Notes under the pieces: generated by a model
What the model was told of the DNA's origin: nothing
Database searches by the model: none
What the model saw: only the letters and a program-made list of their open reading frames with translations
Shown: piece by piece, positions 1 to 9,301 of the stretch
Numbering within the stretch: position 1 is the first letter of the stretch
Layout of the letters: each line of letters begins with the position of its first letter
DNA from: Pseudoalteromonas piscicida
GTDB lineage: Bacteria > Pseudomonadota > Gammaproteobacteria > Enterobacterales > Alteromonadaceae
Length of the DNA: 64,000 bases
NCBI RefSeq assembly: GCF_000238315.3
Contig: NZ_CP011924.1
Span: 3,804,001 to 3,868,000, forward strand
Direction of reading: 5' to 3'
Made by a program: the position numbers and the translations under genes

Positions 1-1
1 C

Positions 2-3000
2 GCTAAAGACGACTATTTTGCTTTAGGCGGCGACTCTATTTTGAGTATTCAAATCGCCAGTAAAGCCAAAGCACTCAAGTTACCTGTTAGCGCTACCGAC
101 GTGTTTACCTACCCCTGTGTTTCGGCACTTGCAGCAAGACTTGCCCAGCAAGATATTCACCTGTCGATGGGTAAAGAAAGGCAGCCATTGGTAGGTCAAC
201 TCGATAAATTACCAATTCAGCATTGGTTTTTTGCCCAACAATTTGCCAACCCCAGTCATTGGGATCAGAGCGTGCTGGTGAGTGTAGATAAATCCGTTAC
301 ACCAGCGCAGCTCATGCAAGTGATAGGGTACTTGATAGCCCAGCACGATGCGCTACGTTTGGTGGTTGCGGATGAAAATACCCTATTTATACGTGATGGC
401 ATTGATATTCAAAAGGTATTTACGGCGCATACGCTTGAGCGTGACGCATGGCAAGCTGAGCTGAGCGAGTTCAGTGAGCAAGTGCAGCAAGGCTTTGCGT
501 TTACTGGCACGCCACTGTTTAAAGCGGTGTTATATGTTACGCCTGACAGTGAGGCCAATAATCGCTTGTTGTTCAGCGCACATCACTTGCTAGTGGATGG
601 CGTCTCTTGGCGTGTGTTACTTGAAGATGTGAGCCAGCTACTACAGCAGCAAATAAACAATGTGCCGTTGGAGCTTCCTGCCGCAAGCGCGAATTTGGCT
701 GAACTTGCCGATTTTTATCGTGAACTTGCGACCAATGAGCGTGATTTGCGCAAATGGCAGAAGGTAGCTGCACTGGCTGAAACTTCGCACTTATTGAGTC
801 TTAAAGATACAAGCGCGACCCCAACCATAGCCAAAGTTCGCCACACATTGTCAGCAATGCACACCCGTGCGCTACTGGGAGCCGCCAACACCAGTTATGG
901 TACGACGGCGCAAGCATTGCTGCTCAGTACACTTGCTTGGTGTGCGCAAAAGCGTGGTGCAGGCAGTGAAGTGATCATGCTAGAAGGACATGGCCGCGAG
1001 TTACTAACCGAGGCACTGGATAGCAGCCGAACTATCGGCTGGTTAACGGCGCTTTATCCAATGCAGTTATTTAGTAATGGCAGCCGCTTGCATGATGTGA
1101 TTTGTAGTATCAAGGCAGAGCTTGAAAGGAGCGCTAAAGTTGCCAGTAGTTATGGTGCTGCACGGTATTTACACCCAGAGCCAAACGTTCGCTCATCGCT
1201 TGAGATTGATACCCGAGGCTTACTGTTTTTCAACTATTTAGGCCAGCTAGATACAGTCATTGAGCAACAAGGTTTGCTGGGAGATGCTCGTGAGTCGACT
1301 GGCACTTTGGTTGCAGAGTCAAACCTCAGTTACTTTGGAGCACAACTAACGGCGGCGGTCGTGGATGGTAAACTGGCGTTAACGCTGGAATTTGACAGCC
1401 AGCGCTTAGCATCTGAAGAAGCAGAGCGATTAAGTAAAGAGATACTCGAAAGTCTAATTCAGGTCATCGAGCATTGCCAATCCCAGCCTCAACGTCATTA
1501 CACAGTCAGTGACTTTGCACTTCTCAGCGGCATTTCTGAAAGGCAGTTACAGCGCATACTTGGGCAGGTTAAAGGAGACGTTGAGGATATTTACCCTCTA
1601 ACTGGTTTGCAGCAAGGCATGTGGTTCCACAGTCAAACGGCACGTGAGGCGGACACTAAAAGCACGCTACCTTACGTAGAGCAAACCAGCTTATTGCTAC
1701 AAGGTTGTGTGGATATAGAGGCGCTGAGTTACGCTTGGCAGCAATTAATTAAACAGCACAGCATATTACGCTCGGCCTTTATAGATGTTGCTGGCGAGCC
1801 GCTACAAGTGGTCTGTAAACATGCCGATGTGCCACTCAAACTGCTGCACAGCAGCGTCATTGCAGAAGAACAATCGCAAATAGTGGAATCACAGGCCGCG
1901 GTGGAGCTTGCCGAGCCGCTTAAGCTCTCGCAAGCGCCTTGTATGCGGTTAAGCTTAATCGCTTTTGATGATGGCAATGTTGGGGTGGTGTGGACCTATC
2001 ATCATCTTATTATGGATGGCTGGTCGCTGCCGGTGTTATTTGCTGAATTATTGGCATTTTATCAAGCCCGTTGCCGAGGTGAATTACGGCCCGTTGTGGT
2101 AGATAATTTCCGCGATCATATCGAATATTTGCATACGCATGTCGACCGCGACGAAGCGTTTTGGCGGGAGTATTTGGGTGGAGTCACCGCGCCCACATTG
2201 CTTAGCGAAAAGGTACTACATACTGAAAATAAAGTGACTGGTGTTAAAGAACTTAGTGTGACGTTACCGCAATCACTGCAAGATGCAGTGACTCGCTTTA
2301 CAGGCGAGCAAGGACTTACCGTCAATCAGTTTATCCAAGGGCTATGGGCGTATTGGGTGGCAAGTTGCTGCAACGAACCGTATGCCTTATTTGGTCAAAC
2401 CATTGCGGGTAGACCTACAGCGCTTAGTAGAATGGCGCAGCGCGTTGGCTTGTATATTAATACGCAAGCGGTCCATGTCACGATAGATCAAAATGCGCGT
2501 GTGAAAGATTACCTGCAAGCGGTGAAGTCGCAGCTTACGGCATTGGCGCAGCACCCGCATACACCACTGACACAAGTTCATCAGTGGTCGGGTATTGAGA
2601 ATGAAAGGCCACTGTTTGATTGCTTGTATGTTTTTGAAAATTATCCGCAAGATCCGTTACAAAATAGCGCTGCGTTGCCATTTATCGCAACAACCTTAAG
2701 TGAAGTTGACGAAACGCACTATCCATTGACCTTTGTGGTAGGCATAGGGGCGGGTTTATCGCTCACGCTGAGCTATCAGCAGCAATGCTTTGATGAAGTG
2801 TTTATAGAGCAAAGTCTTGCGGCGATGCAGCAGCTGATTTTAGCTGCGACACAACAGCCTGAACAAACGCTTGGGAAATTGTCTTGGCAGGCTCAACGCG
2901 CGCCGTACAGCAAGGCATTGCCTCTGCCTACTTTTGCACTGACGCAAGCGGCGAAATATCAAACGCCAAATTTACCTATTCAGCAATTATTTGCTCAAGT

Positions 3001-3865
3001 TGCTGCTGAGTTTCCTGAGCATATTGCTATTCGTGAATATGGTGCCGCCTCTGGGGAGGCACGCTGTTATCGCTATTCACAACTGGATAAAGACGCCAAT
3101 CAGCTCGCCCATTACCTTGCTTCACGACTAGAGCCGAGTACAGCCCCCGTTATTATTGGCCTGTGTTTAGAGGCGAATTATCAGCTTATTGTGGCTATGC
3201 TTGCGGTGCTCAAATTGGGCGCGGCTTATCTACCAATTGCACCATCACTACCCGAGCCTCGACGTCGTTTGCTGCTGCAAAATGCCAATGCAGCCATGCT
3301 GGTTACTAAAACAGAATATTGGCAGGGTAGCTCGGAGCAAGTGGTGCCTCAAGTCGATTTAGATAATATTCAGGGCACTTTGGGCGAGCAGCCTAGTCGT
3401 TGCTTTACTGCGCCATGCCAGATTGACGACCTATGTTATGTAATTTATACCTCGGGCACCACAGGCATGCCAAAAGGGGTGATGGTGGAGCATGCCAGTG
3501 TCGTTAATTATGTGCAGGCATTAGCCGCGCAATATGCGATTACGCCAAGCGACAATTACCTGCAATTTGCTAGCATGAGCTTTGATGTGTTTGCCGAAGA
3601 AGTTTTTTGTACTTTACTTCATGGCGCAACGCTGGTGATGGCACCGACAGACGACATGTTGGACCCCAACAAGCTGGCGCAATTAAGCCAAGGTGCCGAG
3701 CTGACACTGATGAGTTTACCAACGGCGTATTGGCATCAACTTGCTGCGACTTCAGTCACCTTGCCAAACCTCGTTACGGATCATCACCATAGGTGGCGAG
3801 CAAATGCAGATAGCCGCGCTCACCGATTGGCAGCAGCGCTATGGCGACCGTATTCGAATTATTAA
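2..3865 (+). CDS. Non-ribosomal peptide synthetase, 5'-partial piece before frameshift (PCP-E-C-A N-terminal part)
   Basis: The reading frame is open from base 2, so the gene starts left of the window. The order is a carrier domain with LGGDS (phosphopantetheine Ser codon 35-37), an epimerization domain (HHLLVDG at nt 581; EGHGRE, RTIGWLTALYP and FFNYLGQ motifs), a condensation domain (YPLTGLQQGMW, then HHLIMDGWS near nt 2000) and the first half of an adenylation domain (YTSGTTGMPKG near nt 3446). The preceding module therefore delivers a D-residue to this final module. After about nt 3770 this frame leaves the A-domain and ends in unrelated residues at 3865, while the domain continues in the next frame. 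The product is cytoplasmic and builds a peptide on carrier-bound thioesters. Domain calls are seen directly; the peptide is unknown. Confidence 0.93.
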   Translation, partial: AKDDYFALGGDSILSIQIASKAKALKLPVSATDVFTYPCVSALAARLAQQDIHLSMGKERQPLVGQLDKLPIQHWFFAQQFANPSHWDQSVLVSVDKSVTPAQLMQVIGYLIAQHDALRLVVADENTLFIRDGIDIQKVFTAHTLERDAWQAELSEFSEQVQQGFAFTGTPLFKAVLYVTPDSEANNRLLFSAHHLLVDGVSWRVLLEDVSQLLQQQINNVPLELPAASANLAELADFYRELATNERDLRKWQKVAALAETSHLLSLKDTSATPTIAKVRHTLSAMHTRALLGAANTSYGTTAQALLLSTLAWCAQKRGAGSEVIMLEGHGRELLTEALDSSRTIGWLTALYPMQLFSNGSRLHDVICSIKAELERSAKVASSYGAARYLHPEPNVRSSLEIDTRGLLFFNYLGQLDTVIEQQGLLGDARESTGTLVAESNLSYFGAQLTAAVVDGKLALTLEFDSQRLASEEAERLSKEILESLIQVIEHCQSQPQRHYTVSDFALLSGISERQLQRILGQVKGDVEDIYPLTGLQQGMWFHSQTAREADTKSTLPYVEQTSLLLQGCVDIEALSYAWQQLIKQHSILRSAFIDVAGEPLQVVCKHADVPLKLLHSSVIAEEQSQIVESQAAVELAEPLKLSQAPCMRLSLIAFDDGNVGVVWTYHHLIMDGWSLPVLFAELLAFYQARCRGELRPVVVDNFRDHIEYLHTHVDRDEAFWREYLGGVTAPTLLSEKVLHTENKVTGVKELSVTLPQSLQDAVTRFTGEQGLTVNQFIQGLWAYWVASCCNEPYALFGQTIAGRPTALSRMAQRVGLYINTQAVHVTIDQNARVKDYLQAVKSQLTALAQHPHTPLTQVHQWSGIENERPLFDCLYVFENYPQDPLQNSAALPFIATTLSEVDETHYPLTFVVGIGAGLSLTLSYQQQCFDEVFIEQSLAAMQQLILAATQQPEQTLGKLSWQAQRAPYSKALPLPTFALTQAAKYQTPNLPIQQLFAQVAAEFPEHIAIREYGAASGEARCYRYSQLDKDANQLAHYLASRLEPSTAPVIIGLCLEANYQLIVAMLAVLKLGAAYLPIAPSLPEPRRRLLLQNANAAMLVTKTEYWQGSSEQVVPQVDLDNIQGTLGEQPSRCFTAPCQIDDLCYVIYTSGTTGMPKGVMVEHASVVNYVQALAAQYAITPSDNYLQFASMSFDVFAEEVFCTLLHGATLVMAPTDDMLDPNKLAQLSQGAELTLMSLPTAYWHQLAATSVTLPNLVTDHHHRWRANADSRAHRLAAALWRPYSNY

Positions 3866-5603
3866 TGCCTATGGCCCGACCGAAGCAACCATTTCTGCAA
3901 CCCTTAATGATGTCACACACTTCAGCGGTGCGCGTGTGCCGATCGGTCAGCCCGTCGCGGGTTTGTCTTTATATTTACTTGATGAGCAGCTCCGAGCGGT
4001 AGCCACTGGTGTGGAAGGCGATTTATACATTGCGGGTATTGGCCTTGCCAGAGGCTATCTCAATGACAAAGAAAAGACGCAGCAGACCTTTATTATTGAG
4101 CCTAACAGCGGCCAGCGACTTTATAAAACTGGCGATCGCGCTTGCTGCTTAGCTTCAAATGAATTGCTGTATCTAGGCCGTGGTGATGACCAAGTTAAAG
4201 TGCGCGGTTACCGCATCGAATTGGGTGAGATTGAACGACAACTTCAGCTCATAGACGAAGTTGCTGCTTGTGCTGTGGTGGTGCGCGAAGATAGCAGCAA
4301 CAACGCGCAATTGGTGGCATTTGTACAGCCAACGCAGCATACGGAAGTGAATGATGCTGCTGTGCGAGCGCAGTTACTCGCAGTACTACCCGCTTACATG
4401 GTCCCTGAGTTGTTCCAATCAGTTAGCCAACTTCCGCTTACAACGAACGGCAAGATAGATCGCAAGCAGCTCATTGCACCGGCCGGTTCATACACTCCGC
4501 CTCAATCCTTGCGGCAAGAGGATAAGCTGGAAAGGCTCACACCACTACAAACTCAATTAGCGCAGCAGTTTGCCTGTCGTTTGCTGGTGGATGGAGTGTG
4601 CCTTGACGATAACTTCTTTAATCTAGGTGGTCATTCGCTATTAGCGATGCGTCTTGTGGGTGATATTAATCAGCACCTACAACTCAATTTGCCACTGCCG
4701 GCACTTTTTGAGTATCCGACTGTGCGTGGGCTCAGTCAGTATATTCAAGCATTGAGAGATGGTCTTGGCGAATGCGATGGCGAACCTCAATCGCTTGAAA
4801 CCTTAGTGTGTTTGCAAGAGGGCGAGCTTGGTTTTACACCTGTGGTGTTGATTGCGGGAGCGGGAGGTTGGCTAATGGCATTTCATGCGTTAGTGAATGG
4901 GCTTGATAGCCGTATACCCGTTTATGGCTTGCAGCCAGAGGCGCTAGCCGAGGAACCCGAGACACTAACCTCGATTAGGCGCACCGCAGAGTATTACTTG
5001 AGTGTATTAGCAGACGGTGAACTTGGTGAACAAGTGCATTTGGTCGGACATTCTTTTGGTAGCTTTATTGCCTATCAACTTGCCACTTTACTTGAGCAAC
5101 AAGGTCGAATTGGCTGCTCGGTAACTGTGATTGATACGCCTGTACCGAGCAGCCCTGAGCTTAATTTGGATGAAGCACAAATTGCACAAATGATGCTGGA
5201 TAATCTGATGGCGTTTTTCCGCCTTAGTGTCTCTGATACTGAAATCAGTGCCTATAAGCAAGGTGATGCTTCAGCACGCATTGCCTATCTCAATCGTTGG
5301 ATACACCAAGCTGGATTTAATTTTAGCGATGCGCATCTACGTCACTTTCAACAAGTTTTTAGTGCCCAACTGCGAGCAAATATTGAGATGCAGTCTATGC
5401 TTAGCGACACCCCAATCTGCGTTGTAAAAACGCAGCAAACGCAAGAATTTGAAGGCCGTCCTGTGAATAAAGACATGGGGTGGAAACCATTTAGTCACTC
5501 TCTCTCTTGTTATGAAGTCAAAGGAGATCATTTGTCCTGCCTACAAGCCGAGCAAGTGGGGCAGTTGGTTAACATAATTGAGCGCAACTATGTGTTGCAC
5601 TAG
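3741..5603 (+). CDS. Non-ribosomal peptide synthetase, continuation after frameshift (A C-terminal part-PCP-TE)
   Basis: This is the second half of the same synthetase in another frame. True homology begins near 3774 (IITIGGEQM), not at the nominal ATG at 3741. It has the rest of the adenylation domain (INAYGPTEATI, YKTGDR, TTNGKIDRKQL), a carrier domain (LGGHSLL, Ser about residue 299) and a type I thioesterase (GHSFGS about residues 436-441, likely His in GDHLSCL near the end). It is the terminal module, and the thioesterase would release or cyclise the peptide. A by-eye reading of the specificity pocket gives roughly D-V-E-S-I-I-A-I-S-K. The acid at the third position could hint at a basic amino acid, but this is weak. 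If the frameshift is real, this piece is not translated as part of the synthetase. Confidence 0.9.
   Translation: MLRLQSPCQTSLRIITIGGEQMQIAALTDWQQRYGDRIRIINAYGPTEATISATLNDVTHFSGARVPIGQPVAGLSLYLLDEQLRAVATGVEGDLYIAGIGLARGYLNDKEKTQQTFIIEPNSGQRLYKTGDRACCLASNELLYLGRGDDQVKVRGYRIELGEIERQLQLIDEVAACAVVVREDSSNNAQLVAFVQPTQHTEVNDAAVRAQLLAVLPAYMVPELFQSVSQLPLTTNGKIDRKQLIAPAGSYTPPQSLRQEDKLERLTPLQTQLAQQFACRLLVDGVCLDDNFFNLGGHSLLAMRLVGDINQHLQLNLPLPALFEYPTVRGLSQYIQALRDGLGECDGEPQSLETLVCLQEGELGFTPVVLIAGAGGWLMAFHALVNGLDSRIPVYGLQPEALAEEPETLTSIRRTAEYYLSVLADGELGEQVHLVGHSFGSFIAYQLATLLEQQGRIGCSVTVIDTPVPSSPELNLDEAQIAQMMLDNLMAFFRLSVSDTEISAYKQGDASARIAYLNRWIHQAGFNFSDAHLRHFQQVFSAQLRANIEMQSMLSDTPICVVKTQQTQEFEGRPVNKDMGWKPFSHSLSCYEVKGDHLSCLQAEQVGQLVNIIERNYVLH
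3770..3776 (+). other. Frameshift within NRPS adenylation domain
   Basis: Homology passes from the first frame (LPNL, ending at 3772) to the next frame (LRIITIGGE, from 3774). One extra base around 3773 explains the shift. No programmed-slippage heptamer is evident here, so this is either a real inactivating mutation or an assembly error. Confidence 0.8.
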
Positions 5604-5635
5604 CAAAAGTACTTACTTTTAAGGATGGGAAAACA

Positions 5636-6604
5636 ATGGATCACGCACTTTCTTTGGAATTGGATCCGACAACAATTGCAGCAGACTCTCGGATACATGA
5701 CTTATCTGAGGTTAAACAAAGCGGCATGGCATGGGTGAAAAACCACGTTCAAGAGGTGAATAACTGGGTTGAGCGAGATGGTTTTGCATTGCTTCGTGGC
5801 TTAAATATTGTGAGCACGAATCAGTTTAGCGCCATACTTGAGACCTTGTTTGGTGAGCGTTTAAGCCAGTATGTTTATCGCTCCTCACCACGTACGGCAC
5901 TGAACAACAATATTTACACCACCACGGAATATCATGCCGATCAAGTGATCCTGCAGCATAACGAAAATGCTTACTCCAATGTTTGGCCGATGCGAATGGG
6001 CTTTTTTTGTGTGATCCCAGCAACCACGGGTGGGTGCACTCCACTTGCCGACAGCCGTGAAGTGTATCGCCGTATTCCTAATGAATTAAGAGACAAGTTT
6101 GAGCGTTTAGGTGTGCAGTACGTGCGTAACTACGGTGATATCGACCTACCATGGCAAGAGGTTTTTCAAACTGAGAGTAAGACAGAAGTTGAGCAATATT
6201 GCCGACAAAATGAAATCGAATTTACTTGGCTTGATGATAAAAGACTGCAAACCAAGCAATGGCGTCCGGCGGTGATGCGCCATCCACAAAGTGGTGAAAA
6301 GGTATGGTTTAATCAAGCTCATCTGTTTCACTGCTCGAGCCTAGACAATCAGTTGAGTGCGCAAATGCGTGACAGTATCGGCAGTGAATTTTTACCTCGT
6401 AACGCCTTTTTTGGTGATGGTAGCGAAATATGTGACCAAGACATCAAGCTCATCAATCAGGTTTATCAAGACCTCAGTTTTGCTTACCCATGGCAAAGAA
6501 ACGATATTTTGCTGCTGGATAATATGCTGTTTACTCATGGTAGAGAGGCCTACACAGGCACTCATAAAGTACTAGTTGGCATGGCAAATATCGCGTCAGC
6601 ATAA
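5636..6604 (+). CDS. SyrP/AsnO-like Fe(II)/2-oxoglutarate dioxygenase (TauD family)
   Basis: 322 aa, starting 32 bp after the synthetase stop with an AAGGATG ribosome site. The TauD/clavaminate-synthase fold is recognised from HNENAY followed by WP, then GGCTPLADSREVY, the pattern of SyrP-type hydroxylases. The likely iron ligands are His108 and Glu110 (an H-x-E motif, as in AsnO-like enzymes) and a distal His301 in FTHGR. Family members hydroxylate the beta-carbon of amino acids, free or carrier-bound. Position directly behind the NRPS suggests it tailors a residue of the same peptide. The substrate cannot be read from sequence; an acidic, basic or amide amino acid is typical of relatives. 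Confidence 0.87.
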   Translation: MDHALSLELDPTTIAADSRIHDLSEVKQSGMAWVKNHVQEVNNWVERDGFALLRGLNIVSTNQFSAILETLFGERLSQYVYRSSPRTALNNNIYTTTEYHADQVILQHNENAYSNVWPMRMGFFCVIPATTGGCTPLADSREVYRRIPNELRDKFERLGVQYVRNYGDIDLPWQEVFQTESKTEVEQYCRQNEIEFTWLDDKRLQTKQWRPAVMRHPQSGEKVWFNQAHLFHCSSLDNQLSAQMRDSIGSEFLPRNAFFGDGSEICDQDIKLINQVYQDLSFAYPWQRNDILLLDNMLFTHGREAYTGTHKVLVGMANIASA

Positions 6605-6685
6605 CTAGTTGGTACTCATTCCGATGAAAGTCGGGCAACAACATTTGTTAGTGGTTACGTGGTTGGCAATGTAAGGAATGAAAAA

Positions 6686-8062
6686 ATGAAATGGCTAATA
6701 CAACTGCGGCTAAGAATGATGATGCTATTTTGCATCACCTTAGCACTGGCATCTTGTTTGCAGAAAAAGAGTGTCGCAGATAATCACACCATTATGCCTA
6801 ATCAATTAGAAATGATAGAGGCGGTGGTGAAGGAATATTGCGATGCCAACCTATTCTTTGGCACGGTTTATATCACCTCGGCTGATAAGGTGGTGTACCA
6901 GTCCAACTGCGGACCACAGAATATGCAATATGATGTTGATAACAGCGTTAAGTCTAAGTATCGCATTGGCTCCAATACCAAAGCGTTTTCGGCCGCTATT
7001 TTAATGAAGATGTTAGATGGTAAGGACTTACGGCAGGAAACCATTGGCGATCATTTGCCTTGGTACCCAGATAATCAATGTGCCGATGTTTCGCTACATC
7101 ATTTGCTTACTATGTCGTCTGGGATCAATAACTACAGCGATAACGAAGCCGTATACGATAACTACGGTTGGCGGCCTTATTTATATAACGCGAGTCTAGA
7201 TCTTAACGGACCGGAAGATTTTAGTAACCGCTTTTGCACCTGTGGTGCCGAAGCGGGGCAAAGTGGTACACCGTCATTTACGCCCGGCAGTAAGTATGAA
7301 TACAGCAACTGTAACTACTATCTTATCGGTAATATCATCGAGCAGTTAGCGGCTGGCAAACAAGGCAATATTGGTCGTGAGTATTGGTTTGCCAATATCG
7401 TTCAAGAGCAAATTTTAAACCCGCTTAGCATGACGGACAGCGGCTCTTACAGTGCGATTGGTGTCTATGCAAATATGACCACAGGTTATATCTATAATCA
7501 AAACCAATACTTATCGCTTGCTAATGGCCGTCCACCAGCCACTGGAGGCCCCGCACCTTACGAAGATATTTTAGTGAATCCATATAGCAACCCATTAGTG
7601 CTGTATTCAGCTGGAGATTTGTATTCCACAGTGGAAGACATGCATAAATGGGATCAAGGTTTGTATGGCACTCAAATCTTAAATGATACCCAGAAACTAG
7701 CGGCCTTTGCTCCCTACTCTAACACTGGTAGCAGCGACGAGTGTGAATACTATGGCTATGGCTGGTTTGTCACTTATGTCGACCCAAACCAGTACGGCAA
7801 AGTGGCAAATTGCCCCGAAAACCCAGCCGATGCAAATCTCAGAATGTATGAAAAATTCTTACAGTACTCTGGTAGTTACCCCTATTCATGGGTGACCAGT
7901 TTTACTCGTTTACTGGAACGAGATCAAAGCATCATGGTGTTTAGCAACTATGTGAAAGAGGGGATTGAGTCAGATTGTATCGCCAAGGAGATCCGCAACA
8001 TTATCTTCTATAGTGATAAACACCGTACCGAGCAATGCCAGCAAGATTTGAATCAGGCATAA
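6686..8062 (+). CDS. Serine hydrolase of the beta-lactamase/S12 family, predicted lipoprotein
   Basis: The chosen ATG at 6686 follows GTAAGGAATG and begins a lipoprotein signal with lipobox L-A-S-C (Cys24); a GTG at 6659 would only add nine residues. The SxxK nucleophile motif is S96-N-T-K99 in RIGSNTKAF, and a YSN motif sits near residue 205 (KYEYSNCNYY). These fit the serine beta-lactamase-like family, which includes D-aminopeptidases, esterases and ClbP-type prodrug peptidases. Its place in an NRPS locus with an epimerization domain makes a periplasmic D-residue-specific peptidase plausible, for maturation or self-protection, but that is inference. It has several unusual Cys residues, consistent with an exported protein. 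Confidence 0.85.
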   Translation: MKWLIQLRLRMMMLFCITLALASCLQKKSVADNHTIMPNQLEMIEAVVKEYCDANLFFGTVYITSADKVVYQSNCGPQNMQYDVDNSVKSKYRIGSNTKAFSAAILMKMLDGKDLRQETIGDHLPWYPDNQCADVSLHHLLTMSSGINNYSDNEAVYDNYGWRPYLYNASLDLNGPEDFSNRFCTCGAEAGQSGTPSFTPGSKYEYSNCNYYLIGNIIEQLAAGKQGNIGREYWFANIVQEQILNPLSMTDSGSYSAIGVYANMTTGYIYNQNQYLSLANGRPPATGGPAPYEDILVNPYSNPLVLYSAGDLYSTVEDMHKWDQGLYGTQILNDTQKLAAFAPYSNTGSSDECEYYGYGWFVTYVDPNQYGKVANCPENPADANLRMYEKFLQYSGSYPYSWVTSFTRLLERDQSIMVFSNYVKEGIESDCIAKEIRNIIFYSDKHRTEQCQQDLNQA

Positions 8063-8078
8063 CGCGGTAGGGAAAAAT

Positions 8079-8098
8079 ACCGAGCTTTCGTGCTCGGT
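8079..8098 (+). terminator. Weak hairpin after the S12 hydrolase
   Basis: A 7-bp stem (ACCGAGC / GCTCGGT) follows the hydrolase stop but lacks a good U-run, so it is a weak or Rho-assisted terminator at best. The rest of 8099-8328 holds no gene I can support. Confidence 0.35.
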
Positions 8099-8328
8099 TA
8101 AACAAATTAATAGAACGCCTGCAGTAGGTGGCAACGTTTCGCTCAGTTGTATTTGTGACACTGTGCAAGTCCTTGGTTGTTCTTAGGTTTACTTCTTCAT
8201 CATGGATGAAGGCGGTAAAGCTCAGAGTTGAATAAGTGCAGCTTGTTTGATTTTGGGTACTAGGGCAAGTGCCAATATGGTGCTTGATGAGTTCGACAAC
8301 TGTTTAAATAAATCATAGAGGATGAATT

Positions 8329-8889
8329 ATGGCAGTGACAAAAACAGCGAAGGATGACAAGGCGAGCGACGCTCCAGAACAACAGGAATCACAACTTGTT
8401 GCTGATGAAGACAGAGCAGCCGTTGCTCAGCTGATTGTCGACAAATACACAAAATGGTCGTTTGGCTCTGGGTTTATTCCCGTTCCTGCGGTTGATTTAG
8501 TGGCGTTGACAGGGATCCAAATGAAGATGATAGGCGAAGTAGCAAAAGTCTATGGTCAATCATATGGTGACAACAAGCTGCGTGGCACAGTAAGCGCATT
8601 GATTGGCGGCTCTTTTCCACAAACCTTAGGGGGCGCGGGACTAAGCAGCTTTTTGAAGGCGGTTCCTGTCCTTGGCACGTTAAGCGCAATCGCATTTATG
8701 CCAGTTGTGTCTGCGGCATCAACACACGCAGTAGGCGCAACTTTTGTTCGACACTTTGAAAATGGCGGCACGCTGATAGACCTGAATCTAGCAAGTATGA
8801 AAGGGGATATCGCAGACATCGCAGCTAAGTATCGTGCAAATAAAGGGAATGCGGACGCAACAGCTACAGCGGATAAAGCCACAGTATAA
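8329..8889 (+). CDS. DUF697 (YcjF-like C-terminal domain) membrane protein
   Basis: 186 aa, with an ATG preceded by AGAGGATGA. The N-terminus (about 1-40) is charged and low in complexity. Residues 45-160 hold two hydrophobic hairpins with the DUF697 pattern: KWSFGSGFIPVPAVDLVAL, then LKAVPVLGTLSAIAFMP. Such domains occur in YcjF and in stand-alone inner-membrane proteins of unknown function. It lies between the peptide-synthesis genes and the exporter but is separated by hairpins on both sides, so membership of the NRPS pathway is uncertain. Confidence 0.8.
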   Translation: MAVTKTAKDDKASDAPEQQESQLVADEDRAAVAQLIVDKYTKWSFGSGFIPVPAVDLVALTGIQMKMIGEVAKVYGQSYGDNKLRGTVSALIGGSFPQTLGGAGLSSFLKAVPVLGTLSAIAFMPVVSAASTHAVGATFVRHFENGGTLIDLNLASMKGDIADIAAKYRANKGNADATATADKATV

Positions 8890-8906
8890 CCGATACTGGC
8901 TGACAT

Positions 8907-8930
8907 AAACCGGCAGGCAACTGCTGGTTT
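8907..8930 (+). terminator. Probable intrinsic terminator after DUF697 gene
   Basis: A 10-bp stem with one G-U pair (AAACCGGCAG / CTGCTGGTTT) and a GCAA loop starts 17 bp after the stop codon and runs into TTTATTCTC. Confidence 0.5.
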
Positions 8931-8969
8931 ATTCTCCGCACCGAATTTATCAACAACTTGGAGAAAATT

Positions 8970-9146
8970 ATGCTTATCGCTTTATATTTAGTGTTATGCA
9001 TTTTAACTGGTTATTGGGGACGAAACACCTTTGCGGGGCCCGTGGGCTTCTTTTTAATTTCGCTGATGTTTACGCCTATTGTTGGCTTGATCATTTTACT
9101 AGTTGGGCAAAAGCGCAAGCCCACAGAGGTGAATGACGAGGAATGA
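8970..9146 (+). CDS. Small two-helix membrane protein
   Basis: 58 aa if it begins at the ATG at 8970, which has a GGAG ribosome site 7 bp upstream. The TTG at 8958 would overlap that site and is unlikely. It consists almost entirely of two hydrophobic segments (LIALYLVLCILTGYWG and VGFFLISLMFTPIVGLIILL) and a charged tail. The shape resembles small PMP3-like or signal-peptide-peptidase-associated proteins, but I do not recognise a family. No function can be assigned. Confidence 0.7.
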   Translation: MLIALYLVLCILTGYWGRNTFAGPVGFFLISLMFTPIVGLIILLVGQKRKPTEVNDEE

Positions 9147-9301
9147 GATTTTACATTGCCGGTAAAACTGGGCGATTTATAAATATAACTTAATGTTTTA
9201 ATGCAATATTTATTTAAATCCAACAGGCAGTTTTGATTTTTAGGGACTATGCTAAGTAGCATGCGCGGGCGGTAGCCCAATAACAATAAAAGATAATAAC
9301 A

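Noticed and set aside
3741..3773. Independent start of a separate A-PCP-TE protein at the ATG at 3741
   Set aside because: The first residues do not match an adenylation domain; homology begins only at the frameshift, so this is the same gene continued.
3607..3792. Short frame inside the NRPS adenylation region
   Set aside because: Shadow frame of the synthetase, with no domain content.
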